NCBI RefSeq assembly: GCF_013041605.1
Contig: NZ_JABEQC010000002.1
Coordinates: 124,001 to 188,000, forward strand
DNA: 64,000 bases
Direction of reading: 5' to 3'
Source: Vibrio plantisponsor
Lineage (GTDB): Bacteria > Pseudomonadota > Gammaproteobacteria > Enterobacterales > Vibrionaceae
The notes under the pieces were generated by a model, which was given only the letters and a program-made list of their open reading frames with translations, searched no databases and was not told the origin of the DNA. Of this stretch, positions 48,546 to 58,338 are shown one piece after another; position 1 is the first letter of the stretch; every line of letters starts with the position of its first letter. The position numbers were made by a program, and so were the translations under genes.

Positions 48546-50111
48546 TTGACTAATTTTGCCGAGCGACTTGAACGAGTTGCAAATAAATCTAAAGTATTTC
48601 AGCAGTTTGGCCGTGGTGTTGAACGTGAAACATTACGCTATACATCAGATGGTGAGCTGGCTTTGACGCCACATCCTCAATCACTTGGCAGTGCTTTGAC
48701 GAACCGTTGGGTCACCACCGACTTCTCTGAGTCCTTGCTGGAATTTATAACGCCAGTTTCTAATGATGTTGCAACCTTAATGTCACAACTGAAAGACATT
48801 CATCATTTTGCCCAATCTAAGCTCAATGATGAGAAATTGTGGCCGTTATCTATGCCTTGCTATGTGGGTAGTGAGGATGACATCAATCTTGCTCAATACG
48901 GCTCGTCGAATACCGGACGAATGAAGACTTTGTATCGTGCAGGTCTTAAAAAACGTTATGGCAGCCTGATGCAGATTATCTCCGGCGTTCATTTCAATTT
49001 CTCCTTCCCTGATTCGTTCTGGGACGCTCTGTATGGTGAGCAAGATGAAAGCACTCGTCAGGAAACAAAATCGGAAGCGTACTTTGCGTTGATCCGTAAT
49101 TACTATCGATTTGGATGGTTGATCCCGTATTTCTTTGGCGCATCTCCAGCTCTTTGCTCATCCTTTATTCGTGGTCGCGAAACCAAGCTGCCATTTGAGA
49201 AAGTTGGTGGCACTTTGTACCTTCCACACGCCACGTCTTTGCGTTTGAGTGATTTAGGTTATACCAACAGTGCTCAGAGTGGCCTGAAAATCGGCTTCAA
49301 CGGTTTAAATCAGTATCTTGAAGGATTGAACCGAGCAATTCGCACGCCTTCCACTGAGTTTGCCGAAATTGGCGTCAAAGTGGATGGTGAGTATCGCCAG
49401 CTCAACAGCAATGTTTTGCAAATTGAGAATGAACTGTATGCACCAATCCGCCCTAAACGTGTCGCGAAAAGTGGTGAGAAACCATCAGAAGCGTTAGCTC
49501 GAGGTGGTGTTGAATATATTGAGGTTCGCTCTCTGGATGTGAATCCATTCAGCCCAGTAGGTGTAACAGAACAGCAAGTCCGATTCTTAGATCTGTTCTT
49601 AACATGGGCAGCACTTTCTGACTCTGATCCTATGGACAGTTGTGAACTGGAATGTTGGAGAGACAACTGGAACAAAGTCATTGTTCAAGGTCGTCAAGTT
49701 GGTCTTGAACTACAGATTGGCTGTCATGGTGAAAAGTTATCACTGCAAGACTGGGCGAAGCGTGTGTTTGCTGATTTACGCCAAATTGCAGAAGTGATGG
49801 ATGCTGAGATTGGTGGTGATGCTTACCAACAAGTGTGTAATGAGTTGGAAACGTGGATCGATAATCCTGACAAAACGCTGTCGGCACAACTGCTAGAAAT
49901 CGTAAAAACGGCTGGTGGTTTAGGTAAAGCTGGCTGTGAGTTAGGTACGCAATATCGCCAGCAAAACCTTGAACATCAATACCAAGTTTATTCTGAATCG
50001 ATGATGGAAGAAGAGGTCATTCGTTCCGCTCAAGAACAGCTCAGTATTGAACAACAAGATACGTTAAGTTTTGATGAGTATCTTGAACAGTATTTTGCTT
50101 ATCTGAAATAA
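48546..50111 (+). CDS. gshA: GshA, glutamate-cysteine ligase
   Basis: A 521-residue enzyme, first step of glutathione synthesis. [42 protein letters not shown] and the [21 protein letters not shown] region follow E. coli GshA closely. The start is TTG at 48546: the in-frame stop TAA lies five codons upstream and no ATG or GTG lies between. Lengths then agree with E. coli (518). The ribosome-binding site is weak. Confidence 0.95.
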   Translation: MTNFAERLERVANKSKVFQQFGRGVERETLRYTSDGELALTPHPQSLGSALTNRWVTTDFSESLLEFITPVSNDVATLMSQLKDIHHFAQSKLNDEKLWPLSMPCYVGSEDDINLAQYGSSNTGRMKTLYRAGLKKRYGSLMQIISGVHFNFSFPDSFWDALYGEQDESTRQETKSEAYFALIRNYYRFGWLIPYFFGASPALCSSFIRGRETKLPFEKVGGTLYLPHATSLRLSDLGYTNSAQSGLKIGFNGLNQYLEGLNRAIRTPSTEFAEIGVKVDGEYRQLNSNVLQIENELYAPIRPKRVAKSGEKPSEALARGGVEYIEVRSLDVNPFSPVGVTEQQVRFLDLFLTWAALSDSDPMDSCELECWRDNWNKVIVQGRQVGLELQIGCHGEKLSLQDWAKRVFADLRQIAEVMDAEIGGDAYQQVCNELETWIDNPDKTLSAQLLEIVKTAGGLGKAGCELGTQYRQQNLEHQYQVYSESMMEEEVIRSAQEQLSIEQQDTLSFDEYLEQYFAYLK

Positions 50112-50224
50112 GCGGCTTCACGATTGATGGTTAGATAGCTATCATTAGCAAATAACAATAGTTAGACACGATTTATCTGTGCCGGAATAACGTTAGATTC
50201 CAGCACCATTGGAGAGAAAGAACA

Positions 50225-50743
50225 ATGCCATTACTAGACAGCTTTACCGTTGACCATACTCGAATGAATGCACCTGCGGTACGTGTAGCTAAGAAAATGC
50301 AAACCCCTAAGGGCGATACCATTACTGTTTTTGACCTGCGCTTTACTATGCCAAACAAAGCGATCTTGTCTGAAAAAGGTATTCATACCCTTGAGCATCT
50401 TTATGCTGGTTTTATGCGTGCGCACCTAAACGGTTCAAATGTTGAGATTATTGACATTTCACCAATGGGTTGCCGTACCGGTTTCTACATGAGCCTGATT
50501 GGTACGCCAACGGAGCAAGAAGTGGCTGATGCTTGGCTTGCTGCAATGCAAGATGTACTAAAAGTGGAATCTCAAAACAAGATCCCTGAACTTAACGAAT
50601 ACCAATGTGGTACAGCGGCAATGCACTCGCTAGAAGAAGCGAAGGAAATTGCTAAAACTGTTATCGCTGCGGGTATCAGTGTTAACCGTAACGATGAATT
50701 AGCTTTGCCAGAAGATATGCTGAAAGAGTTGAAAATCGACTAA
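50225..50743 (+). CDS. luxS: LuxS, S-ribosylhomocysteine lyase (AI-2 synthase)
   Basis: A 172-residue metalloenzyme that splits S-ribosylhomocysteine into homocysteine and DPD, the precursor of the quorum-sensing signal AI-2. The metal site HTLEH is at 54-58 and the third ligand Cys is in YQCGTAAMH near 128. [11 protein letters not shown] is conserved. GGAGAGAAAG lies before the ATG. It is a single gene 113 bases after gshA. Confidence 0.98.
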   Translation: MPLLDSFTVDHTRMNAPAVRVAKKMQTPKGDTITVFDLRFTMPNKAILSEKGIHTLEHLYAGFMRAHLNGSNVEIIDISPMGCRTGFYMSLIGTPTEQEVADAWLAAMQDVLKVESQNKIPELNEYQCGTAAMHSLEEAKEIAKTVIAAGISVNRNDELALPEDMLKELKID

Positions 50744-50765
50744 TTGCTGTCAGATTGCAGAGATT

Positions 50766-50794
50766 AAAAAGGCTTGGTTTACCAAGCCTTTTTT
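50766..50794 (+). terminator. Terminator between luxS and the CBS-domain gene
   Basis: AAAAAGGCTTGG (50766-50777) pairs with CCAAGCCTTTTT (50782-50793) around a 4-base loop. A and T runs on both sides suit the two converging genes. Confidence 0.92.
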
Positions 50795-50813
50795 GTGTTC
50801 GTAGGAAAGAGGT

Positions 50814-52088
50814 TTACACTTTCTTCTGTTTGCGAGGATGCACTCGAACCAGCTTAATTCGGTTCTCTTCCAGCTCAACAATTTCCATCGGATGATTGGC
50901 TACTTTGACGCTAATTTGGCTTTCTGGGATCTCTTCAAGATGCTCCAGAATCAAACCGTTAAGTGTTCTTGGGCCGTCAGTAGGAAGTTTCCATTTTAGA
51001 CTCTTGTTTATATCACGAATGTTTGCACTGCCTTCAATCAGGAAGCTACCGTCACCTTGTGGCGTAATTTCTTCTGATAAGCTCGGTGCAATAGATGTGG
51101 TAAATTCACCCACAATCTCTTCCAAAATATCTTCTAGAGTAATCAAACCGATAATGTCGCCGTATTCATCAACCACCAGACCGATACGCTCTTTATTACG
51201 TTGGAACTTAAGTAGCTGAACGTTTAACGGTGTACTTTCGGGAATGTAATAAATTTCATCAGCAGCACGCAGGATGATCTCTTTGTTGAGTTCGCTTTTT
51301 TCTAACATAAAGCGAGAGGCTTCACGCAAACGCAGGATACCAACAGCTTCATCAATTTGGTCACGATACAGCACCACGCGTCCGTGAGGAGAGTGGGTTA
51401 GCTGACGAACAATCGACTTCCAATCATCATTGATGTTGATTCCCGTAATTTCATTACGTGGAATCATAATGTCATTCACAGTGACGTGCTCAAGGTCAAG
51501 AATCGACAACAGCATATCTTGGTGACGACGAGGAATAAGGCCGCCCGCTTCGTTTACGACTGTGCGAAGCTCTTCAGAACTGAGGTGATCATCACCGCTA
51601 CTTAAGTTCTTTACACCCAATAGACGAATAAAACCATTGGTAATGAAGTTAACGAACACGACCAATGGTGCAAAAACTTTCATCAGTATTGTCAGTAACA
51701 CACTGCTTGCGTAAGACACCTTCTCAGGGAATAACGCGGCTAATGTTTTAGGCGTGACTTCAGCAAAGACAAGTACCACAAGAGTCAAAATACCAGTTGC
51801 AATCGCAACTCCGTAGTCACCGTATAGACGCATACCGATAATCGTCGCGATCGCAGAAGCGAGAATGTTGACGAGGTTATTACCGATAAGAATTAGGCCA
51901 ATAAGACGATCTGGACGACTAAGTAATTTCTCAACTCGTTTTGCACCTTTGTGCCCAGTGTTGGCGAGGTGCTTTAAACGATAACGGTTGAGAGACATCA
52001 TGCCTGTCTCAGAACCGGAAAAATAGGCAGAAATAACGATAAGACACGCAAGCAGCGCAAATAAAATACCCGTAGAGATATCGTCCAA
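50814..52088 (-). CDS. yfjD: CNNM/CBS/CorC-domain membrane protein (YfjD/CorB type)
   Basis: A 424-residue protein. An N-terminal CNNM (DUF21) membrane domain (about 1-180, with SGSETGMMSLNRYRLKHLA) precedes two CBS domains (about 200-330, IMIPRNEITGININ and LVVDEYGDIIGLITLEDILEEIVGE). A CorC-HlyC domain closes the protein. Relatives take part in magnesium or cobalt export and resistance. It lies directly downstream of ypjD on the minus strand. Confidence 0.9.
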   Translation of the reverse strand: MDDISTGILFALLACLIVISAYFSGSETGMMSLNRYRLKHLANTGHKGAKRVEKLLSRPDRLIGLILIGNNLVNILASAIATIIGMRLYGDYGVAIATGILTLVVLVFAEVTPKTLAALFPEKVSYASSVLLTILMKVFAPLVVFVNFITNGFIRLLGVKNLSSGDDHLSSEELRTVVNEAGGLIPRRHQDMLLSILDLEHVTVNDIMIPRNEITGININDDWKSIVRQLTHSPHGRVVLYRDQIDEAVGILRLREASRFMLEKSELNKEIILRAADEIYYIPESTPLNVQLLKFQRNKERIGLVVDEYGDIIGLITLEDILEEIVGEFTTSIAPSLSEEITPQGDGSFLIEGSANIRDINKSLKWKLPTDGPRTLNGLILEHLEEIPESQISVKVANHPMEIVELEENRIKLVRVHPRKQKKV

Positions 52089-52188
52089 AACGATCTTTTT
52101 CCTTATAACAGATTTAGGTAAATAAAATTTAGTAATTAATGGATTACGACAAGCGGGAAGTCAAATAAGACAACTCGCGAATGTTTAC

Positions 52189-52983
52189 TCAGCTCAGGAT
52201 TATTTCTCTGACAAATCGGCTACCAAAGTAAGCCAAAGTCAGTAGTGTTGCGCCAGCAACTGCAAACCAAGTGACTTTTCTTCCTCGCCAGCCTTTCTGG
52301 TAATGACCCCAAAGTAAAATGGAGTAAACCACCCAAGCAATAAAAGAAAGTATCGCCTTATGAGCTTTGCCTTGGGCAAACATATCCTGAACAAAAAACC
52401 AACCAGTGATAAGAGTACCAGTTAGTAGCAAGTTGCCAATCAGAATTATCTTAAACAGTTGGCGTTCAACCATCAGCAATGGTGGCAAATTAGGGTTAAT
52501 TGCTAAAGCTTTTTTCTTTTTCAATTTGTAATCAAGCCAAGCTAGCTGCAACGCATAGAGTGCACCAATAGACAGTGTCGAGTACGAAAACAGAGCCAGT
52601 GATATATGAACAAGCAGTTTAGGATCGTTTTCCAAGTGTGTAATGAAAGTGCTTGGTAGGAACGTGGCAGCCGATACATTGATGGCTGAGAAGCTATACA
52701 CAACAGGCAACAAGAACCATAAGCGAGTTTTAAACATCGCTACGCTCATGACTAGAGAGATAATAAAACTGATCAGTGAAGCAACGTTGAGCATACTCAA
52801 GTTTTGCCCAGAGGCGTTGATAATCAGATCTCCGAGCAGCCAAGCATGAAAAACAAGTGCTAAGAAAGCAGAAACAAAAACCGATTTTGCTCTTATACCT
52901 GTGTGGTTGACTAGGCTAGGCACTATGGTTGCGATCGATAAAACGTACATTAGAGTGGCAACGATAGCGATTAAGTTATCCAT
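52189..52983 (-). CDS. ypjD: YpjD, cytochrome c assembly (CcsA-like) membrane protein
   Basis: A 264-residue inner-membrane protein with about eight helices of the CcsA/CcmC superfamily. HISLALFSYSTLSIGALYALQLAWLDYKLKK is the typical central region. Start ATG 52983 is behind GAGAAG; a GTG three codons upstream is in frame. E. coli YpjD is of similar length and also lies between yfjD and ffh. It is reported to work with the CorB-type partner, but the exact role is unclear. Confidence 0.88.
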   Translation of the reverse strand: MDNLIAIVATLMYVLSIATIVPSLVNHTGIRAKSVFVSAFLALVFHAWLLGDLIINASGQNLSMLNVASLISFIISLVMSVAMFKTRLWFLLPVVYSFSAINVSAATFLPSTFITHLENDPKLLVHISLALFSYSTLSIGALYALQLAWLDYKLKKKKALAINPNLPPLLMVERQLFKIILIGNLLLTGTLITGWFFVQDMFAQGKAHKAILSFIAWVVYSILLWGHYQKGWRGRKVTWFAVAGATLLTLAYFGSRFVREIILS

Positions 52984-53116
52984 ACTTCTCACATAAATGG
53001 CTGCTGAATTAACGAATTATACATTGCATAACCCTAATGAGCTACGGTGGATCTTGATTGATTTTTGAGAGTTGAGATCTCACAAAGTTAACCCAATCTA
53101 GAAGACAAACCTCAAT

Positions 53117-53150
53117 GTTCCCAGTTATAGAGATGTCTGCGTTCCCAGTT
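53117..53150. repeat. Short direct repeat in the ypjD-ffh divergent region
   Basis: GTTCCCAGTT occurs at 53117-53126 and again at 53141-53150, 24 bases apart. A TATACT box (53187-53192) for ffh lies downstream without a clear -35. The repeat may be a regulator site or chance. Confidence 0.4.
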
Positions 53151-53229
53151 GTGGGGATTAGGGTATGCCTATGGACTTGGCTAAGGTATACTCACAACAA
53201 TTAATCGCCGTACCGCGAAGAGAATAAAG

Positions 53230-54615
53230 ATGTTTGAGAATTTAACGGATCGACTATCCAAGACGCTGAAGAATATCAGCGGCAAAGGACGTCTTACAGA
53301 AGACAATATTAAAGAGACCCTGCGAGAAGTTCGTATGGCGCTATTGGAAGCTGACGTTGCACTTCCTGTAGTTCGTGATTTCGTAAACCGTGTTAAAGAA
53401 AGCGCGGTAGGTGTCGAAGTTTCTAAATCGCTGACCCCAGGCCAAGAGTTCATCAAGATCGTACGTAGCGAACTTGAAAAGGTTATGGGTGAATCCAACG
53501 AAGCGCTTAACTTAGCCGCTCAGCCACCGGCTGTTATTCTGATGGCGGGTTTACAAGGTGCAGGTAAAACAACCAGCGTTGGTAAACTGTCTAAGCTATT
53601 AAAAGAGCGCGATAAGAAGAAAGTGCTGGTGGTTTCTGCCGACGTTTACCGCCCTGCGGCGATCAAACAGCTAGAAACTTTGGCCACTGATCTTGGTGTT
53701 GATTTCTTCCCGTCTTCCGCAGACCAAAAGCCAATTGATATCGCGAATGCGGCTATTGATCATGCGAAGAAAAAATTCTATGACGTATTGATTGTCGATA
53801 CTGCCGGTCGTCTTGCTATCGATGAACAAATGATGGCGGAAATCAAAGACCTTCATAAAGCAATCGATCCTGTTGAAACGCTGTTTGTTGTCGATGCCAT
53901 GACTGGTCAAGATGCGGCAAACACGGCTAAAGCATTCGGTGATGCACTGCCATTAACGGGTGTGATTCTTACCAAAGTCGATGGTGATGCTCGTGGTGGT
54001 GCAGCTCTGTCTGTACGTCATATCACAGGAAAACCAATTAAATTCTTGGGTGTGGGTGAAAAAACTGACGCTCTAGAACCATTCCACCCAGATCGTGTTG
54101 CTTCCCGAATTCTAGGTATGGGTGACGTACTGTCACTGATTGAAGACCTACAACGTAATGTTGACCAAGAGAAAGCAGAAAAACTGGCTAAGAAGTTTAA
54201 AGAGAAAAAGGGCTTCGACTTAGAAGACTTCCGTGAACAACTTGGCCAAATGAAAAACATGGGTGGCATGATGGGAATGCTGGACAAGCTTCCAGGCATG
54301 TCTCAGCTTCCAGCGGGTGTTAAAGATAAAGTTGACGATGGTATGTTCAAACAGATGGAAGCCATCATCAGCTCAATGACGATGAAAGAGCGTCGCAACC
54401 CTGATTTGATTAAAGGTTCTCGTAAGAAACGTATAGCGTCAGGTTCTGGTGTTCAGGTGCAGGACGTTAACCGCCTATTAAAGCAATTCACTCAGATGCA
54501 AAAGATGATGAAAAAAATGCAGAAAGGCGGCATGAAAGGCATGATGCGCAACATGCAAGGCATGATGGGCGGAATGGGAGGCATGGGCGGAGGCGGCGGT
54601 TTCTTCGGTCGCTAA
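53230..54615 (+). CDS. ffh: Ffh, signal recognition particle protein
   Basis: A 461-residue SRP GTPase that with 4.5S RNA targets membrane proteins to FtsY and SecYEG. The N domain is followed by the G domain (GLQGAGKTTSVGKL near 105-118, VDTAGRLAIDEQMM, and TKVDGDARGGAALS). The Met-rich M domain (about 300-461) ends in a Gly/Met tail. A single gene with its own terminator. Confidence 0.98.
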   Translation: MFENLTDRLSKTLKNISGKGRLTEDNIKETLREVRMALLEADVALPVVRDFVNRVKESAVGVEVSKSLTPGQEFIKIVRSELEKVMGESNEALNLAAQPPAVILMAGLQGAGKTTSVGKLSKLLKERDKKKVLVVSADVYRPAAIKQLETLATDLGVDFFPSSADQKPIDIANAAIDHAKKKFYDVLIVDTAGRLAIDEQMMAEIKDLHKAIDPVETLFVVDAMTGQDAANTAKAFGDALPLTGVILTKVDGDARGGAALSVRHITGKPIKFLGVGEKTDALEPFHPDRVASRILGMGDVLSLIEDLQRNVDQEKAEKLAKKFKEKKGFDLEDFREQLGQMKNMGGMMGMLDKLPGMSQLPAGVKDKVDDGMFKQMEAIISSMTMKERRNPDLIKGSRKKRIASGSGVQVQDVNRLLKQFTQMQKMMKKMQKGGMKGMMRNMQGMMGGMGGMGGGGGFFGR

Positions 54616-54752
54616 ATGAGTCCTTACCTCGATTTGTTAAGTTGAGAATATTGATTGTTTAAAAATCGTTCTCAATTTTTCAAAGTGTTATCAAGGTCAC
54701 GGTAATTTATCCCTGCTTTTGGTGGTGAAAAATTAGCTAAAAACCTTGCAAT

Positions 54753-54789
54753 GCCTCGGAATAAGAGTAAAATTCCGGGGCTTTATTTT
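54753..54789 (+). terminator. Terminator after ffh
   Basis: A 10-base stem with one G-T pair: GCCTCGGAAT (54753-54762) and ATTCCGGGGC (54772-54781), followed by TTTATTTT. It lies about 140 bases past ffh and before the rpsP start. Confidence 0.8.
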
Positions 54790-54866
54790 GGCACGAGACC
54801 CCAAGCTGTTTTATCTAAGACGGTTACTGGGGTTAATTTTATTTTTGAGAAAGCAAAGAGGACGAC

Positions 54867-55115
54867 ATGGTAACCATTCGTTTGGCACGTCACGGCGCTA
54901 AGAAGCGTCCATTCTATCAAATCGTTGTTGCAGACAGCCGCAACGTAGCTACTGGCCGCTTCATCGAGAAAGTAGGTTTCTTTAACCCTACTGCTACTGG
55001 TCAAGAAGAAGGTCTACGTCTAGATCTAGATCGCGTGAACCACTGGGTTTCACAAGGCGCATCTCTATCTGACCGCGTAGCTAAGCTAGTTAAAGACGCT
55101 CAAAAAGCGGCTTAA
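54867..55115 (+). CDS. rpsP: RpsP, 30S ribosomal protein S16
   Basis: An 82-residue protein beginning [25 protein letters not shown], full length for S16. It assists early 30S assembly. It is the first gene of rpsP-rimM-trmD-rplS; AAGAGGACG precedes the ATG. Confidence 0.98.
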   Translation: MVTIRLARHGAKKRPFYQIVVADSRNVATGRFIEKVGFFNPTATGQEEGLRLDLDRVNHWVSQGASLSDRVAKLVKDAQKAA

Positions 55116-55142
55116 TTCTTACATTTAGTGAGTAACTAGTTT

Positions 55143-55697
55143 ATGTCGATGAAAGGTAAAGAAACAATGAGCAAACAAAACGAGAGAATTGTTGTAGGCA
55201 AGTTTGGAGCTACTTACGGCATTCGTGGTTGGCTTAAGGTTTTTTCCTATACAGACAATCCGGAAAGTATTTTTGATTACGCCCCGTGGTTTGTTAACCA
55301 CAAGGGTGAATCAGTTGAATACAAAGTTGAAGGTTGGAAGCGCCACAATAAAGGTCTTGTAGTAAAACTAGAAGGTCTTGATATTCGTGAAGATGCGCAT
55401 CTGCTGACTAACTTTGAAATCTCAATTGATCCCGCTGTACTACCTGAATTGCCAGAAGATGAGTTCTACTGGCGCGAATTGTTCGGCATGCAAGTGGTAA
55501 CCACTCAAGGCTACGACCTTGGTAAAGTTACTGACATGCTAGAAACAGGCTCGAACGATGTTCTCGTAGTTAAAGCAAATCTGAAAGATGCTTTCGGACA
55601 AAAGGAACGATTAATTCCGTTCCTTGAAGAGCAAGTGATCAAGAACATTGATCGCACTGCTCAACGGATCGAAGTTGACTGGGATCCAGCGTTTTAA
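55143..55697 (+). CDS. rimM: RimM, 16S rRNA processing factor
   Basis: A 184-residue 30S maturation factor that binds S19. The N-terminal domain ([22 protein letters not shown]) and the PRC barrel ([23 protein letters not shown], then [10 protein letters not shown]) are present. ATG 55143 matches the V. cholerae entry as I remember it; ATG 55167 ([13 protein letters not shown]) is also plausible because AAAGG lies upstream of it. Confidence 0.96.
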   Translation: MSMKGKETMSKQNERIVVGKFGATYGIRGWLKVFSYTDNPESIFDYAPWFVNHKGESVEYKVEGWKRHNKGLVVKLEGLDIREDAHLLTNFEISIDPAVLPELPEDEFYWRELFGMQVVTTQGYDLGKVTDMLETGSNDVLVVKANLKDAFGQKERLIPFLEEQVIKNIDRTAQRIEVDWDPAF

Positions 55698-55722
55698 CTC
55701 TAAAATATAAGGCAAAGAACAC

Positions 55723-56469
55723 ATGTGGGTTGGCGTTATAAGCCTATTTCCTGAAATGTTCCGCAGCATTACAGATTTTGGAGTCACAGGCCAAGCGGTT
55801 AAAAAAGGGTTGTTGTCTGTTGATACATGGAATCCTCGCGATTTCACTCACGACAAACGTCGCACTGTCGATGATAAACCCTACGGTGGTGGTCCTGGTA
55901 TGTTGATGATGGTACAGCCTTTGCGCGATGCCATTCATGCTGCCAAGCAAGCCGCACCGGGAAAGACGAAAGTCATTTATCTCTCTCCTCAAGGTCGAAA
56001 ACTCGACCAGAAGGGAGTTGAAGAGCTGGCTACAAATGAAAACCTTGTTCTTATTTGTGGTCGTTACGAAGGGGTAGATGAACGCATTATTGAAGCTGAA
56101 GTTGACGAAGAATGGTCAATTGGTGATTTCGTAATGACGGGTGGGGAAATCCCAGCCATGACGTTGATTGATTCGGTGTCTCGGTTTATTCCGGGTGTAC
56201 TTGGAGATTTCGCGTCAGCAGAAGAAGATTCTTTTGCTAATGGCTTGTTAGATTGCCCGCACTATACGCGTCCTGAAGTGTTAGATGGAAAAGAAGTACC
56301 TTCGGTACTGAAATCCGGTAATCACGAGGACATTCGTCGCTGGCGACTGAAATCGTCGCTAGGCCGAACTTGGTTAAGACGTCCGGAGCTCCTGGAAAAC
56401 CTAGCTCTGACTGACGAACAGGAACAATTACTGGCTGAGTTCATTAAAGAAACTCGGGATAACCAGTAA
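55723..56469 (+). CDS. trmD: TrmD, tRNA (guanine-37-N1) methyltransferase
   Basis: A 248-residue SPOUT-class enzyme that makes m1G37 and prevents frameshifting. The knot motifs [15 protein letters not shown] near 85-99, [13 protein letters not shown] near 110-122 and [19 protein letters not shown] are intact. It follows rimM by 25 bases. Confidence 0.98.
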   Translation: MWVGVISLFPEMFRSITDFGVTGQAVKKGLLSVDTWNPRDFTHDKRRTVDDKPYGGGPGMLMMVQPLRDAIHAAKQAAPGKTKVIYLSPQGRKLDQKGVEELATNENLVLICGRYEGVDERIIEAEVDEEWSIGDFVMTGGEIPAMTLIDSVSRFIPGVLGDFASAEEDSFANGLLDCPHYTRPEVLDGKEVPSVLKSGNHEDIRRWRLKSSLGRTWLRRPELLENLALTDEQEQLLAEFIKETRDNQ

Positions 56470-56509
56470 CCTATTAAATTTAGTATCAGTTTATTCTAGG
56501 AATTTAAAA

Positions 56510-56863
56510 ATGAGTAACATCATCAAAGCTCTTGAGCAAGAGCAAATGAAACAAGACCTACCTAAATTTGCACCAGGTGACACTGTTGTAGTTCAAGTTA
56601 AGGTAAAAGAAGGTGATCGTGAGCGTCTACAGGCATTCGAAGGTGTTGTAATCGCTATCCGTAACCGTGGTCTACACTCAGCATTCACTGTACGTAAGAT
56701 TTCTAACGGTGAAGGTGTTGAACGTACGTTCCAAACTCACTCTCCTGCTATCGGCGGAATTGAAGTTAAACGTCGCGGTGCAGTACGTCGTGCCAAGTTG
56801 TACTACCTGCGTGAGCGTTCTGGTAAGTCTGCTCGTATTAAAGAGAAACTTGCTAAGAAGTAA
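56510..56863 (+). CDS. rplS: RplS, 50S ribosomal protein L19
   Basis: A 117-residue protein at the subunit interface. [31 protein letters not shown] and the C-terminal [20 protein letters not shown] are conserved. It ends the rpsP operon before a strong terminator. Confidence 0.98.
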   Translation: MSNIIKALEQEQMKQDLPKFAPGDTVVVQVKVKEGDRERLQAFEGVVIAIRNRGLHSAFTVRKISNGEGVERTFQTHSPAIGGIEVKRRGAVRRAKLYYLRERSGKSARIKEKLAKK

Positions 56864-56886
56864 TACTTCATATCGCATTCTCATAG

Positions 56887-56918
56887 AAAAAGCGGAGCCA
56901 ATTGGCTCCGCTTTTTTA
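56887..56918 (+). terminator. Terminator between rplS and degS
   Basis: AGCGGAGCC (56891-56899), loop AATT, GGCTCCGCT (56904-56912), with an A run before and a T run after. It serves both converging genes. Confidence 0.92.
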
Positions 56919-56968
56919 TGTCTTAAATTCTAAAAGATAAAACAGAAGCGAATCGCATCGAGGCTTCG

Positions 56969-58030
56969 CTATTCACGGGTGTCTTCTGAAATGGTAACAG
57001 GCACGGTTATTTCCTCGCCTTTACGCAGTAACGTAAAGTTGGCAACCGTTCCCGGTCTAAGATTCGTAACCAGATCCATCACGCTCTGGCGGCCATTAAT
57101 TTTTTGATCGTCAATCTTCAAAATAATATCTCGTGGTTCAAAGCCAGCTTTGGCAGCAGGGCCATTAGGATCAACGGCCAAAATGACGATTCCACCAATA
57201 TGTTCACTTCCCAATAAACGCGAGGTAACAGAGTTAATGTCTTGGCCATCAACACCTATGTAGCCGCGTATTACACGTCCATCCGCAATAATCTTTTCCA
57301 TGATGGTATTGGCAAGGGAATAGGGGATAGCAAATGAAATTCCATAGGTTTCTAAATCTGTAGCCTGTTGAAAAGACGCGGTATTGATACCAACCAGTTC
57401 ACCCTGCGTATTCACAAGAGCACCACCTGAGTTACCTTCATTGATAGCGGCGTCTGTTTGAATAAAAGCTTGGCGACCATCAGCGCTGATTGAAGAGCGG
57501 CCAGTAGCGGAGATAATGCCAAATGTGGTGGTTTGCCCTAAGTTGTATGGGTTACCTATAGCTAGTACAACATCACCTACTTTGGCTTGATAATTCGGGT
57601 TAAGTGGAATTACAGGTAGGTTATTACCTTCAACGCGCAACACGGCGATATCGGTTCTTCTGTCTTTACCTACCAGTTGAGCTGCTGCCACTCGACCATC
57701 TTGCAGCGCAACGATAATTTGGTCTGCTTGAGCGACAACATGATAGTTAGTAATGATGTAGCCTTTATCACTGACGATAACCCCTGAGCCCAGCCCTTGA
57801 GTCGATAACTTATTGCGATCATTTTCTGAGTATTTACGGCTATAAATATTAACCACAGCGGGGGCCGCTTTGCTGACTGCACCGTTAAATGAGATTTGCA
57901 GTGAAGTAATATCGACGGATGCGTTACTGCGTTTAGGAAGGATGTTTTCACGTAAAGATGGCATTGCGGCAATGATGATAGCAGCAGTAACCAAGCCTAT
58001 CACAACAGAACGAAGCAGAACTTTAAGCAT
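56969..58030 (-). CDS. degS: DegS, stress-sensing inner-membrane serine protease
   Basis: A 353-residue site-1 protease that cuts the anti-sigma factor RseA when unfolded porins bind its PDZ domain, starting release of sigma-E. It has an N-terminal membrane anchor (about 4-24), a trypsin-like domain with NYHVV, RTDIAVLRV and INEGNSGGALVN (His, Asp, Ser), and one PDZ domain (about 255-345, IGGIVILAVDPNGPAAKAG). The single PDZ and anchor set it apart from DegQ. It lies 308 bases downstream of degQ in the same direction. Confidence 0.95.
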   Translation of the reverse strand: MLKVLLRSVVIGLVTAAIIIAAMPSLRENILPKRSNASVDITSLQISFNGAVSKAAPAVVNIYSRKYSENDRNKLSTQGLGSGVIVSDKGYIITNYHVVAQADQIIVALQDGRVAAAQLVGKDRRTDIAVLRVEGNNLPVIPLNPNYQAKVGDVVLAIGNPYNLGQTTTFGIISATGRSSISADGRQAFIQTDAAINEGNSGGALVNTQGELVGINTASFQQATDLETYGISFAIPYSLANTIMEKIIADGRVIRGYIGVDGQDINSVTSRLLGSEHIGGIVILAVDPNGPAAKAGFEPRDIILKIDDQKINGRQSVMDLVTNLRPGTVANFTLLRKGEEITVPVTISEDTRE

Positions 58031-58338
58031 AAATTCCCCAAAATCAACGCAGCTATATCCTTGTTTCTTGAATGTACAGTGGTGCTAATTATGTTCATTT
58101 TCCCGATAACATTATGGTTCATGGTATTAGGGAATCATTCACTTGCTGTGTACCTGCAATATCAAGTTGTTTGGTTATAATCGAGTGAGTTTTAAATAGT
58201 TGTATCCCAAGGTGTTTGGGTTCGAGATCTAGAAACGAAGAATAGCATTACCAAGCTAAATAACAAAAGGACCACATCAAATTGTGGTCCTTATAAGTAT
58301 TGTATTAACAGTTGTGCTTTAGGTTTTATCGAACCTTC
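58031..58338. other. Non-coding gap between degS and degQ
   Basis: A 308-base gap on the minus strand. It holds the degQ terminator (58267-58292) and must hold the degS promoter, which I could not place. No open frame or RNA is apparent. Confidence 0.6.
58267..58292 (-). terminator. Terminator after degQ
   Basis: A perfect 10-base stem, AAGGACCACA (58267-58276) with TGTGGTCCTT (58283-58292) and a 6-base loop, followed on the minus strand by TTTTGTTA. Confidence 0.85.
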
